64,000 bases of DNA. Origin: Bubalus kerabau (Eukaryota > Chordata > Mammalia > Artiodactyla > Bovidae). Below are positions 52,921-63,654 of the stretch, piece by piece. Below the pieces are notes generated by a model. That model made no database searches. It was not told where the DNA came from and was given only the letters and a program-made list of their open reading frames with translations. The stretch lies in assembly GCF_029407905.1 (NCBI RefSeq), contig NC_073630.1, positions 46,339,001 through 46,403,000 on the forward strand. The letters run 5' to 3'. Positions within the stretch are counted from its first letter, which is position 1. Each line of letters begins with the position of its first letter. A program made the translations under genes and the position numbers.

Positions 52921-53389
52921 GTTTCTTAAAAATAGAAGGTTGCAGCTTTAATTCAAGGTTATTGCTGCAGTCTGGCATAATTAATCCAGGATGCTATTCT
53001 GCAGTGTAGCTTTGAGATTGCAAGTTTTTAGAGCGATTATGGGATAAATTTTTTGAAATGGGTTTCCATTAACTTTTCCAGTATTATTCTGGTTTTCCTC
53101 AACTGGAGATCTTTGTTGGGAGGGGTGGAAATAGATGGACAGGAAGTGGGTTGGAATAAGTGTTTTATTTATGTAAAATGTTACTCGAGTATTGACCTGA
53201 AGGTGAATTTCCAAAGGTTGTGCATAATCTATTTTCAGTTGTGTTATGCTATGATAAGTCATGAAAAGCCCTGTAGAACTTGAGAAGATTCCCAGCATTT
53301 CAACTGGAGCTGAATTAGTGGAGTTAATTAGCTAGCACAGAGGTTGGCCCCAGAGGCCCTGGAATCTGTTCTTTTTGAATTAAGTGCCA
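52921..53389. other. Start of intron 2, no recognised repeat
   Basis: Unique-looking sequence immediately after exon 2. Confidence 0.45.
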
Positions 53390-53595
53390 GAGATTTCACT
53401 TACTATCTTTGTGAGCATCTCGTGGACCTCGCTTGGTGCCTCAGTTTCCCCATGAGGAGAAAGGGATACTGTAATAGCTCCTACTTCCAAGTGTTGTTGG
53501 AAGAGTAAATGAAACAGTCTTTTAAAGTGCTTTACACAGTAGCTGGTATAGCATGAAAGCATTCAATAAGTGTTAGTTATTCTTCTTCTTATGCC
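53390..53595 (+). mobile_element. MIR SINE
   Basis: TTTCACTTACTATCTTTGTGAGC, GTGCCTCAGTTTCCCCATGAG, AAGTGTTGTTGGAAGAGTAAATG, AAAGTGCTTTACACAGTAGC, AATAAGTGTTAGTTATTC, in MIR order. Confidence 0.82.
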
Positions 53596-53623
53596 TTGTA
53601 AGAAAAAGACTGTTGCCCTATTT

Positions 53624-53891
53624 TGGAGAAGGCAATGGCAACCCACTCCAGTACTCTTGCCTGGAAAATCCCATGGACGAGGGAGCCTGGTAGGCTTCAG
53701 TCCATGGGGTCGCGAAGAGTCAGACATGACTGAGCGACTTCCCTTTCACTTTTCACTTTCATGCACTGGAGAAGGAAATGGCAATCCACTCCAGTGTTCT
53801 TGCCTGGAGAATCCCAGTGATGGCAGAGCCTGGTAGGCTGCCGTCTATGGGGTCGCACAGAGTCAGACACGACTGAAGTGACTTAGCAGCA
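53624..53891 (+). mobile_element. BOV-A2 SINE (dimer)
   Basis: Two monomers with a CCTTTCACTTTTCACTTTCATGCACT linker and a GAAGTGACTTAGCAGC end. The 11-bp TSD TTGCCCTATTT is at 53613-53623 and 53892-53902. Confidence 0.95.
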
Positions 53892-53904
53892 TTGCCCTAT
53901 TTGA

Positions 53905-54065
53905 AACCTATTATTTATGAAGCATTTTGCATATATTTTCTCTAAACCTCACAAATCAACGAGGAAGGTATAAGTATCACATTTTACAGAGGTGCATGTT
54001 CAAACCCAGATATTTTGTAAATTTGTATTTTTGGGTGGATCTATCTGGAATTTAAGCCTAAGGTT
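53905..54065 (-). mobile_element. MIR fragment
   Basis: AAGCATTTTGCATATATTTTC, TAAACCTCACAAATCAACGAGG, AAGTATCACATTTTACAGAGG matches the reverse complement of the MIR 3' half. Confidence 0.6.
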
Positions 54066-54085
54066 TGGCTAACTCCTTCCACACA

Positions 54086-54315
54086 ATGGGAGTTGGCAAA
54101 CTATGACCTGAGATCTAAATTTGCCCTGATCCCTATTTGTATAAATAAAGTTTTATTTGTAGTACAACTGTACCCCTTCATTATGTGTAGTCTGAGTTTG
54201 CTTTCCCACTACTATGGTAGCATTGAATAGTTGAGGCAAAGACTGTACAGCCTGCAAAGCCTGAAATGTTTACCTCATGGTCCTTTATAGAAAAAGTTTT
54301 GTAACCCCTGCATGA
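54086..54315 (+). mobile_element. hAT (Charlie/MER1-like) non-autonomous DNA transposon
   Basis: The left end GGGAGTTGGCAAACTATGACC and right end GAAAAAGTTTTGTAACCCCTGC are diverged inverted ends of the CAGGGGTNGGCAAACT type. The interior has AATAAAGTTTTATTTGTAGTACAAC, TTGAATAGTTGAGGCAAAGAC and GCCTGCAAAGCCTGAAATG, as in this family. No transposase is coded. Confidence 0.78.
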
Positions 54316-54839
54316 CAATGTAATGACTTCTTCATAAAGAACCTTTATTGCTCCTTTGTTCTGGATAAGATTTCCCATGACTTTTAGGGTTGGGACAGGG
54401 TGAGGCAAGGGGGTGCTTAAAGTGCAGGATTTGGGAGGCGTGTTCTCTCAGCATCTCACAACTGCGAGGTTGCCTCACCACACCTGCACTTCAAAGAGAC
54501 AGCATTGAAACGGAGAGGTTCTCCTTGATTAAGTTATCTGCTTTCCTGTACACAACAACAACAACAAATGTAGTGAGAACAACCTGTGATAACAGCTCCT
54601 CGGTGGACTTGTGCACTTGCTTTCAGTGTGGAGGTGGGGGAAACCTCTGCACTGTGAAATGGAAGCACCGTTTATGGATGCACCACACCATGGCTTTCAA
54701 GTAGCTTCCCCCAGATAAGAAAAATACAAGTTTAGCAGGCCCATGACTTGATTCTAAAGATATTAGGCCCTGTTTTTAACTGCTCTTGGTTAAAGGTTTC
54801 CTTTCTTGGTATCAGTGGCCAGTTTTATTTTTTGACTTT
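54316..54839. other. No recognised feature
   Basis: Contains an (ACA)n stretch near 54550. Otherwise nothing was recognised. Confidence 0.45.
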
Positions 54840-56130
54840 GAACAGGAGGTAATTTGTGGCTCAGTTTAAAAATTAACTTATAATTTTCCACCGTCTTAAT
54901 CCATCATCTGTACCCTCTCTTTTCTTTGGCACCCTCATAACCTTCAAGGATTAAAAGCTACGAGTAATCTCTGAGTCTTCTCTTTTCTTTTCTTCTTACA
55001 TCTAACTAGTTGCCAAATCTGACCCATTCTTCTTATGCCTCTTTAACTTCTTCCCCCTGCCCGCTCCAGTCATCTTCTCTCTCCCTGCCCTGGTTTAGAT
55101 GTTTATCATCCTCATCAAGGGCTTTTTGATATGCCCTTGATGGATATACCTACTCTCACTCTCTTTCTTTGTCCTTTAATCCTTCGTGCAAAATGCCACC
55201 ACAGCAATTTTCTGAAAGCTTGGCCCCAGACATGCTGGCTTGCATCAACTCCTGCTAAAACAAAGCAACATAAAATTTTTTTAGTCATCTAAACTCCTTC
55301 ATATATCATTTCAGGTTTTACTTGACTTAGTCTTGACTCACCTCTGAGGCATTTCGGGCTGAAATCCCCCCATACATGTGGTCTATGCAATTCCTCCACA
55401 CAATGTCCTAAGCACATAACCCACTACTTATTAAACATGCTATGTAATTTCCACTTTTGAAGAAAAACTTTTAAGTTTTTCCTCCTGCCTGGAATGGCTT
55501 TTTAAAAAAAATTCCCAGTTATACCTGTGAAATGTTTTGTATACTTTTAAGGTCTAGCAGTGGTGGTTCAGATGATCAAGAAGCTGCCTGCAGGGAGACC
55601 TGGGTTCCATCCCTGGGTTGGGAAGATCCCTGGAGGAGAGCATGGCAACCCACTCCAATATTCTTGCCTGGAGAATCCCCATGGACAGAGGAGCCCGGTG
55701 GGCTACAGTCCATGGGGTTGCAAAGAGTCGGACACGACTAAAGGACTAAGGACAGCACACAGCGCAAGGTCTAGCACAAATGTGTTCTCTTCCCTGGAGT
55801 CCCCATTTCAGGACAAAAAATATTTTTTTCTTTAAATTCTCATAGTGGTTTGAAAAACTCTTAAAATATTTCTTACATTCTTCACTCTTGGCATTATTGA
55901 ATCCCCTGCTTGATTGTGAGCACTTTGTGTTTAATTCAACCCAGCAAACATACATCAAGTGTCTACTTTGTGTCAGGGACAGTGCTCCATACTCTTAACA
56001 GAAATATGAGAGAATCCCTGAAATTGTTTACAGGGTAATGGGCAGATATGTCTGCCTTGTTTACCCCTGTGACCTAGTACAGTGCCCTGCAGGGAGGAAT
56101 TCAGGAAACACTTAACTGAATTAAATCAAT
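54840..56130 (+). mobile_element. L2 LINE 3' region, split by Bov-tA
   Basis: Block order resembles L2: AGTTGCCAAATCTGACCC, ATGCCACCACAGCAATTTTCTGAAAGC, ACATGCTGGCTTGCATC, TCCTGCCTGGAATGGC, TTTAAGGTCTAGCA (interrupted) then CACAAATGTGTTCTCTTCCC and a GCCTTGTTTACCCCTGTGACC tail. Highly decayed, so the limits are approximate. Confidence 0.5.
55560..55765 (+). mobile_element. Bov-tA SINE, 5'-trimmed
   Basis: GTGGTGGTTCAGATGATCAAG head to a GTCGGACACGACTAAAGGAC tail. The perfect 11-bp TSD AAGGTCTAGCA is at 55549-55559 and 55766-55776. Confidence 0.93.
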
Positions 56131-56155
56131 AACCATCATAAAGGTCACTCTAAGG

Positions 56156-56272
56156 GTAGGTAGTTAGTTGCACAGTCGTGTCTGACTCTTTGTGATCCTA
56201 TGGACTGTAGCCCACCAGGCTCCTCTGTCTTTAGTATTCTACAGGCAAGAGTACTGGAGTGGGTTGCCATTG
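56156..56272 (-). mobile_element. Bov-tA fragment
   Basis: The BovB-derived half of a Bov-tA only (TAGTTGCACAGTCGTGTCTG to GAGTGGGTTGCCATTG), with no tRNA-like head. Confidence 0.85.
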
Positions 56273-56279
56273 TAGTGGT

Positions 56280-56440
56280 TGACTTTTATTGAGTATATAG
56301 TGTGTGCAGCTCCCTGTGCCAAGCACTGCACCTGCTTTTGCTGAGTCAATGCTGCTAACAGCCCTGTGAGTGAGGAGGGCTTTCCCTAAACAGAGGGAAT
56401 CATGGTAATCTGAGCTGTAAGGCTGGGCAAAAATTTGCCA
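56280..56440 (-). mobile_element. MIR fragment
   Basis: TTTTATTGAGTATATAGTGTG, CTGTGCCAAGCACTGCACC, AACAGCCCTGTGAGTGAGG: reverse complement of the MIR 3' part. Confidence 0.6.
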
Positions 56441-56547
56441 AGACAACAAATTTAGTTAGAGCTGAGTTCAACCTAGTTCTGTCTCATGTCAAAAACGTAA
56501 GGTTCCAGAGACATTTACAACATGAAACCACTTGTATGCTTTGTGCT

Positions 56548-56768
56548 GGGCTTCCCTGGTGGCTGAGATGGTAAAGAATCTACCTGCAATGCAGGAGACC
56601 TGGGTTCAATCCCTGGGTCGGGAAGATCACCTGGAGAAGGGAATGGCAACCCACTCTAGTATTCTTGCTTGGAGAATCCCATGGGCAGAGGAACGTGGAA
56701 GGCTACAGTCCATGGAGTCGCAAACAGTCGGATACGACTGAGCGACTAACACACACACACACACACAC
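56548..56768 (+). mobile_element. Bov-tA SINE with (AC)n tail
   Basis: GGGCTTCCCTGGTGGCTGAG head to a GTCGGATACGACTGAGCGACT end with (AC)n. The perfect 12-bp TSD ATGCTTTGTGCT is at 56536-56547 and 56769-56780. Confidence 0.96.
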
Positions 56769-56780
56769 ATGCTTTGTGCT

Positions 56781-58138
56781 ACAATTTCCCTGATAGTAAC
56801 ATGAGGTGGAGGCACTACATTACTAAAACTCATGCCTCTGCTCTAGCCTATGATTCTAGGAGTTTGGAGTTTTTACTAAGTTTCCATTTGGGTGGTAAAC
56901 AACAACAACAAAAAACCCACCACCTTGTAATGTAGGTCCATAATTCTTTATCTGAAATTCTAAAATCCAAAAGGTTCTGAATATTGAATTGTTTTTTACT
57001 AAGTTTAATTCTAAAACAAAGTAGGCAGCAAAAGCTGACCTGAGTTGATGGCACAGTTTTAATGTCTTCTCAGTTCATTTTGCTTAGAATATTTATCTGT
57101 TTTACTGCAGAAATATTAAGGGATACTGACCCACCCCCACTGGGGGTGTTAAACTTAATATACAATATTTACCGTGTTTCTTTTCTAAAAATCCTCAAAT
57201 TCTGAAAACATGGCTGCCAAGATTTTCAGATAAAGGATTATGGACCTGTGGCAATACCTTAACATGTCTAGTTACTTAACACCAACTCCAGATTCACAGA
57301 GGTTCATGGAGCTCACTGTAGATTAGATGTCCAAGAACAGAGCAGCAGAGAAGGTAGAGAGTGGTGGTGGAAGGGGGCTGGAGTCACTGGGGCCACCCAG
57401 ACAATGTGAGGGATTCACTGCTGCAGTTCTCACTTGGGGATCACATTGTCTCAGCACTGAGCTTTTTATGTTTGGCACTAGCTTTCGTAAAGCCAAAGCT
57501 GATTAATATTACAGACTTTTCCATGAGCAAGAGGGCACTGGAGGTGCTTCCAGTAGGCAGAATTTCAATAAGTGGTTGCTCATTCTTGTGCAGTGATCTG
57601 TTGAAGCAGTTGGAACTGTTTTAACTCAGAAAGGCCATCATTTGTTTTTTCTGTTTAAACATTTTCTCAAAGAGCATGTAAAGAATTAGAGAATCCTTGT
57701 CACTGTCTTTTCCAAGAAACTCAAGTTTTTGTATTTGACTTCCTATTTTAAAGCTTGATGAGAGGACATTTGGAAATGTGTAAATAAAATCCCATGTTCC
57801 CAAACTGGAAGAATATTTTATAAAGTAGAATTATTACACGGCTTTTCTCTTTCAAATGTCAAGTTTTTGAGGCTTAACAAGAAGAGATTGAGCTGGCAAC
57901 TGAAATCACATATTTCTGTATTTCTCAACTGTTCAAGTGCGTTTTCATATCTGCCACAAATGTAAGTTTCAAGTGATTAGCTAAAGACCCAATTATTGGA
58001 AATAGAAAGGGAAAAGGAAGAGGAATGGTTATGCAGAATTTCTTTCACACTTTAAGATTTAAAATATTAGCACACTTAGAGGAATGGTAGTTAAGTAAAC
58101 TAAAGGAGTATTTATTAATCTACTCTATACTGGGCAGC
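56781..58138. other. Unassigned intron, 1.4 kb
   Basis: No repeat family or exon was recognised. Confidence 0.45.
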
Positions 58139-58633
58139 ATGGTAGACTGAATGATGCCCCCTCAAAGATGTCCATGTCTTCATTCTTAGAAACTGAATAT
58201 ATTATCTTACATGATAAAAGGGACTTTATAGATGTGCTTAAGTTAAGGATCTGTAGATGGGGAGATTATCCTGGTTTATCTGGATAGGCGTCATCACACA
58301 GATCCTTAAAAAAGGTATGTAAGAGGATCACAGTCAGAGAGAGAAGGTATAAGAACTGAGGCAGAGGTCAGACAGAAGACAAGGAGTTTCAGTGCTGGCT
58401 CTGATGATGGAGGAAGAGGTCATGAGCCTCTAGAAGCTGGAAAAGGCAAGGAAATGGATTCTCTTTGGGAACTCCCAGAAGGAATGAAGATCTGCTGACA
58501 TCTTGATTTTAGCTCAATGAGAACCATTTTGGACATCTGATGCCTAGAACTGTAAGGTAATAACTCGGTGTTGGTTTAAGCCACCAAGTTTGTAGTAATT
58601 TGTTACAGCAGCAATAGGAAACTAACACAGAGA
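58139..58633 (+). mobile_element. MLT1-type MaLR LTR
   Basis: LTR blocks in order: ATGGTAGACTGAATGATGCC, CCATGTCTTCATTCTTAG, AAGGGACTTTATAGATG, TTATCTGGATAGGCGTC, AGGAAGAGGTCATGAGCC, ATCTTGATTTTAGCTC, TTTAAGCCACCAAGTTTGTAG, AATTTGTTACAGCAGC, ending AACTAACACAG. Old LTR remnant without internal genes. Confidence 0.82.
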
Positions 58634-59573
58634 CTATGCCAACAGAAATTGGTGGTTGGGTCTAAGGAGGAGTGAACCTAGAGAATTATATGTCTGACAC
58701 AGGTAGGCACTAGGTCAAAGTTCATTCTTCATTAAGACATTTACAGTTTGACTAGAAGAATTCCAGTATAGTTATTTTATGAACTGAGACATTATCTTTG
58801 AAAGTTTCAGCTGCATGCTCTTTTAAGGGAATTTTCCCATTTCTTTGTTCTATATAACCCTGCTCTGCTCTTGGCCACAGCTGACTGGATGGGGGAAAAC
58901 TTATTTCCCTGTGACATATAAATTTTGTAACTTCATTAGAAAAGATAATCCTGTTCAACTGCCTCCCTGTCTCAAGGATGTTTGGAATTGAGGAGTTGAA
59001 GCCTGATTTGGTGGGTGGTTGGCACTAAGGTTGTGAGGTAGTCTTGGCAGATAGGATGCCCATTTTGAGACTGTAACAAATTGGCTACACAAAGGAAACT
59101 GGTTTTTTGAGCAGGAGAGGAATGGAGTAGATGTGTTGAGGGAAGTTAGGGTAGGAGACATCAGTCTATTTTGAGAGGTTAAGATTTTCTCAGCTCCAAG
59201 CTTTAAGTTCCTGTTGTGATTATTTCCTGTCATTTGGTATCTGATATCTCTCTGTCATTTCAAATAATGCTCACTGCATTCCCTACCAGTCAGCCTCCTG
59301 CCTCTAATGCCACCTTTACATTTGAGTTAATCTGATTGGGCTTCTTTTCCCTATTTCCAAAAGACCTTTGATTTAAACATGCTTCATATTTTCAAAGATC
59401 AAATAAGAGGGAATGGGTGTAATTAAAACAAAGGTGATGATACTAACTGTGAAAGAAGGCTATGAAAGCTTTAATACTTACAATAACCCTGCCCTAAATA
59501 TCAAGATGTAGAACAGGGTCCATTTGACTTCTTAGGGTTTCAGGCTCCCTAGGTTGGTAACTGATGATCATTT
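58634..59573. other. No recognised feature
   Basis: Intronic sequence without an identified element. Confidence 0.45.
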
Positions 59574-59590
59574 AAAAATACATATTTATG

Positions 59591-59707
59591 CGGACTTCCC
59601 TGGCAGTCCAGTGGTTAAGACTTCTGCTTTCAATGCAGAGGGTTCAATCCCTGGTTTGGGAACTAAGAACCTACATGCCATGCGACCAAGAAATAAAAAA
59701 AATAAAC
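59591..59707 (+). mobile_element. CHR-type SINE (short form)
   Basis: GGACTTCCCTGGCAGTCCAGTGG head, GGTTCAATCCCTGGTTTGGG box B-like segment, an A-rich tail. The 17-bp TSD AAAAATAC(A/G)TATTTATG is at 59574-59590 and 59708-59724 with one mismatch. Confidence 0.93.
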
Positions 59708-59799
59708 AAAAATACGTATTTATGGATAGAATGAGTTACCCTGAATTGTATGAGTTTGGTAAAGCTAGAGAACTCTCTGACTATTTGTTCTCAATGCTT

Positions 59800-59940
59800 A
59801 AATACTCCTGCAGTGATGCTATTACTATTCCTCTTTTAGAGATGAGGAAATGTGGGTGTAGAGAGGCAGTCATGTAATTTGTCCATGATCCCTTGTCTTA
59901 ATTGTCCGACTCTGGAGCTCTGGTCTTCAATGCTTCACTC
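59800..59940 (-). mobile_element. MIR fragment
   Basis: ATTACTATTCCTCTTTTAGAGATGAGG, AGAGAGGCAGTCATGTAATTTG, CTGGAGCTCTGGTCTTCAATGC matches the reverse complement of the MIR core. Confidence 0.65.
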
Positions 59941-60739
59941 CATTTCATCATGGAAAGGTTTCACTGGAGTACTGAATAAACTGAATAATCCAGAAGTAAA
60001 GTTCTGGGATGATAAATATTAAGTATGCAATGCTTTGTTGCTCTGCCATGTTGATGAGTTAGAAAAAGTTTTACTTAAATTTTTTAGATCTTCAATTCAA
60101 TTGCACATCATCATGTTGTTTGAGTTACATTGATTGCCATCATTAATGATTGCATCATATTAAATGATGCTTATAAATCATTGATTCCTCCAGAAATGAG
60201 AAAACCCATGATATTATGAATCAGATCCAAAGTAGGTGATTATTAAGGCTAGGAAAACAGTATCACTCTGATTTTGGTTCGGAAACATTAGTGTAAGAAG
60301 GGGAATGTTACAGTGGGAACAGCTCAGTCTTTATAGTGAGACAGATTGGCTTTAAATGTTGGCTTTGCTATCTGAAAACATTATCACCTGAAGTCTGGAA
60401 CTCACTTTCTGAATCTCCATTTTTTCATATATTTATTGAAACTAAAAATGCCTACCTCTTGGACTTAGTGCAGGGATTAAACAAAATGTGTGACATCATG
60501 TATGTATAGTATGAATACAAAACACAAAAACTGATATTATTTTTATATTCAAAGCCAGTGGAAGGCATTGACTATGAAAACCTTAACACAGTCCAATATC
60601 AAGATGATTCCATCATACAGATCTTTGGATATTCCCTTTTACAAAGGAGAAAATATGGGCTTACAGAGGCCCAGAGATGGAATGGTGGAAAGATCTTTTA
60701 CAGAGAGAGGAAAGCTTTATAAACTTCGGTGAGTGTGTT
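59941..60739. other. No recognised feature
   Basis: No repeat or exon was recognised with confidence. Confidence 0.4.
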
Positions 60740-61380
60740 AGTATTCCATGGCTGCTACAACAAATTATTACAAGCTTACTTGCTTAAAATAACACAAATT
60801 TACTACCTTAGAATTATGTGGATTAGAAGTCTGACACAGGTCTCTCCAGAATAAATACCTCTGTGCTTACAGGCTGCATGTCTTTTACAAAGATCTAAGG
60901 GAGACTCGGTTTCTTAGTTCATTCAGGTTGTTAGCAGAATTCATTTCTTGTGGCTGTAGGACTGGAGTCTCCTTTTCTTTGATGACTGAGCTGAGGACCG
61001 TTTTCAGCCTCTATAGGCCACCTGCATTCCTCAGCTGCTGGCTCCCTTCTTCCATCTTCAAAACCAGCAATAGTTGGTTGAATCTCTCTCATGCTGCCAC
61101 CTCTTGTGCCTCTTTTTTCTGTTGTTGCATCTTTTTGACCCACTCTTCTGCCATCCTCTTTTACTTCCAAGGACTCACATGGCAGAGTGGGTCCACCTGA
61201 ACAATCTAGAAACATCTTCCCAACTCAGGATCCTTAATCAGAATGACATCTGCAAAGCCCCTTTGAAGTAACATAAGAAGTAAAGTAACATAGTCACATG
61301 ATCTGTGGATTACAACTTGTGCATCTTCTGGGTGGTGTAACTTATTATGTCCACCCAGTGAATAATGGCATGCAAAAGGG
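60740..61380 (-). mobile_element. Ancient LTR-like repeat (MaLR-type, family uncertain)
   Basis: GTTAGTATTCCATGGCTGCTACAACAAATTATTAC at one end and a late ACATCTGCAAAGCCCC block match a well-known class of old mammalian LTR-like repeats in reverse complement. The middle is much decayed, so limits and family are approximate. Confidence 0.5.
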
Positions 61381-62194
61381 GCTTCCAAGTATGGAGTTGC
61401 TATGCATGACCCACGTGATGTTCATGCTTGCAAAATAAGTGAGCTGTTGTTAAAAATTACCCATTCTTACAGACAGACAGATAACCCATGACCTGGCATA
61501 ATTTGGCTTCTGCTTACCTCTCATTATTCTTATTCCCCTTTTGCTGAGCTGTAAATTCTCCTTATTGTGAGCTTTCAGTTACCAGGAAAAGCCATATTGT
61601 TCTAAGAGAATTAATTTACAAATAATGGCCATGCCATATATGGTGGTAAAACTCTGACCCTCATAAAAAGTCCAGGCAGCCAAACCACAATTTCTATATC
61701 AGTTGACCCAGAAAAGTCAGAATATGGTCAACAAATGCCCCTTCTTTGTTTTTGCTCCTCTGTCCTCTTTGAACTTAGGACCAATCAGAAAAAAGCAAAT
61801 TTGCTCCCCAACCCAATTACCCAAGATGCCCTGGTTCCAGTTAGCTCACCTCCAGCCTCCCTGTGCCAACAGCTTTCAGTCACAAGGTACCTGGATCCTC
61901 CCCTCATTGTTTTTATTGTGAAACTTTCCTGCCTCCCTGATAGCCTTTGAGTATCTGCCAAATGCTAGTGATAATGGCTGGCTCCTTGTTGCAAACTTGG
62001 AATAAGCAGACTGTTCACATTTGGGAGGTCTTTGTTGATTTCCATTCTTCTTTTGGCCTTTTGCACATTTGTTTCCCTTTTTTCTCTTCCTGGATTTCTC
62101 CTCCTTGCCTTATGTGGGTCATTTGTATCCACCTTTTAAGGATCAGTTTAGATGTCACTCATGACAACAATAACAATAATAATCATTATTAGAG
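61381..62194. other. No recognised feature
   Basis: No repeat or exon was recognised. There is a short AAC/AAT-rich tract near 62160-62190. Confidence 0.45.
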
Positions 62195-62440
62195 TCATAG
62201 TTAACTGTGCCAAGAACTGTTCCAAGCATGTTCAGTTTATCAACTCATTAAACTCTCAGAGCAATTATTGAAATAGATTTCTATTATTGCCTACATTTTA
62301 CAGACAAGAAAAGATAACTCAGAGAGATAAAGTAACTCTCCTGAGGTCACTGAACTAGTAGGTGAAGGTTTGGGGATAGAACTTAGGTAGCCTGTCACCA
62401 TAGCTCACTTTTGAAACCATGCTGCTACTCTGCTTTCAGA
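62195..62440 (-). mobile_element. MIR SINE
   Basis: Reverse complement of a nearly complete MIR: CTGTGCCAAGAACTGTTCC, CATTTTACAGACAAGAAAAG, CTCAGAGAGATAAAGTAACTC, CTGAGGTCACTGAACTAGTAGG, ACCATGCTGCTACTCTGC. Confidence 0.82.
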
Positions 62441-62545
62441 GTAGATTTTCATATGCCCTCAGTTTGGGATGGGGACTTACCTTTAATAATAGTACTGTAT
62501 GATAGTTATTTATGAATTTATTTGTAGTCCCTACTAACATTTAAG

Positions 62546-62757
62546 GGGCTTTCCTGATAGTTCAGTGAGTAAAGAATCTGCCTGCAATGCAGGAGGCACA
62601 TGAGATGCAGGTTTTATCCCTGGGTTGGGAAGATCCCTGGAGAAGCAAATGGCAACCCACTCCAGTATTCTTGCCTGGGAAATCCCACGGAGAGAGGAGC
62701 CTTGGCAGGCTACAGTCCAAAGAGTCGTAAAGGGTTGGGCACTACTGAGCAACTAAA
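62546..62757 (+). mobile_element. Bov-tA SINE
   Basis: GGGCTTTCCTGATAGTTCAG head with a 9-bp insertion near 62600, to a GGGCACTACTGAGCAACTAAACATGC tail. Diverged. No convincing TSD. Confidence 0.88.
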
Positions 62758-63087
62758 CATGCCTGGTTACTACTACAATTAAAGTTTTCTTAGTACAAGG
62801 AGAGTGTTTATAATGTTTGTAATCAAGCATATAGTAGTGTCTCTCTAAATGCATATTTGAGGAATGAACAAATTAATGATTGAATAAATGAAATGTACAC
62901 AAAAGTCTCAATTATTATTTAAAATTGGAAGATAATAACTTTAAGAAGAGATAAAGGGACCCTGCTTCTATGCAAACTTTGAATGCAACACAAATTCTGC
63001 ATATGAATTTACAATTATTATTCAGAAAATCATCTCTCAAAACAGGAATGCTTCTCTCCTCTTTGCTTAGTTTCTTTCCAAACTCTT
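62758..63087. other. No recognised feature
   Basis: AT-rich sequence without an identified element. Confidence 0.45.
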
Positions 63088-63430
63088 ATTTTTTTAATTG
63101 AATTTTTTTTTATTGTTTTAAGTATTTACTGGAGTGTAAGTGTGAAAGCATTAGTTGCTCAGTCATGTGTGACTCTTTGTGACCCCATGGACTGTAGCCC
63201 AACAGGCTCCTCTGTCCATTGGTATTCTCCAGGCAAGTATATGGGAGTAAGTAGCCTTTTCCAGGGGATCTTCGCAACCCAGTCATTGAACCTGGATCTC
63301 CTGCGTTGCAGGCACAGCCATCAGGAAATAGTTGCTTTGCGATGTTTTCTTAGTTTCTACTGTACAGGAAAGTGAATCAGCTATACATATACATATATCT
63401 CCTCTTTTTCCCTCCATACTCTTACACATA
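63088..63430 (-). mobile_element. L1 3' UTR fragment split by Bov-tA
   Basis: 63088-63136 (T-rich tail then AAGTATTTACTGGAGTG) and 63330-63430 (TAGTTGCTTTGCGATGTTTTC, TAGTTTCTACTGTACAGGAAAG, CAGCTATACATATACATATATC) are adjoining parts of an antisense cetartiodactyl L1 3' UTR. Confidence 0.75.
63137..63329 (-). mobile_element. Bov-tA SINE in L1, head lost
   Basis: From the TTAGTTGCTCAGTCATGTGTG tail to CTCCTGCGTTGCAGGCACAGCC. It ends before the terminal head sequence. It separates the two L1 pieces. Confidence 0.87.
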
Positions 63431-63434
63431 TAAT

Positions 63435-63654
63435 CATGTGCTGTGCTGTGCTTAGTCACTCAATCATGTCTGACTCTTTGTGACCCCATGGACTGTAGCC
63501 CACCAGTCTCCTCTGTTCATGAAATTCTCCAGGCAAGAATACCGGAGTGGGTTGCTATTCTCTTCTCCAGGGGATCTTCCCAACCCAAGGATCGAAGCTG
63601 GGTGTCCTGCATTGCAGCCAGATTCCTTACCATCTGAGCCAACAGGGAAGCCCA
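63435..63654 (-). mobile_element. Bov-tA SINE
   Basis: Complete reverse complement: TGCTTAGTCACTCAATCATG tail, CCATCTGAGCCAACAGGGAAGCCC head. It carries (TGTGC)n-like units at its tail side. Confidence 0.93.

Noticed and set aside
52815..53009. Open frame continuing beyond exon 2 into intron 2
   Set aside because: Residues after Q-K-G no longer match GBA3, and a consensus GC donor sits exactly at the point of divergence.
56548..56768. tRNA gene candidates in SINE heads (here and at other Bov-tA or CHR copies)
   Set aside because: Box A/B-like segments are part of tRNA-derived SINEs. No cloverleaf with a proper acceptor stem was seen.
50459..61380. Endogenous retrovirus with internal genes near the MaLR-type LTRs
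   Set aside because: The LTR remnants at 50.5, 58.1 and 60.7 kb are solitary and in differing orientations, with no gag, pol or env-like frames between them.
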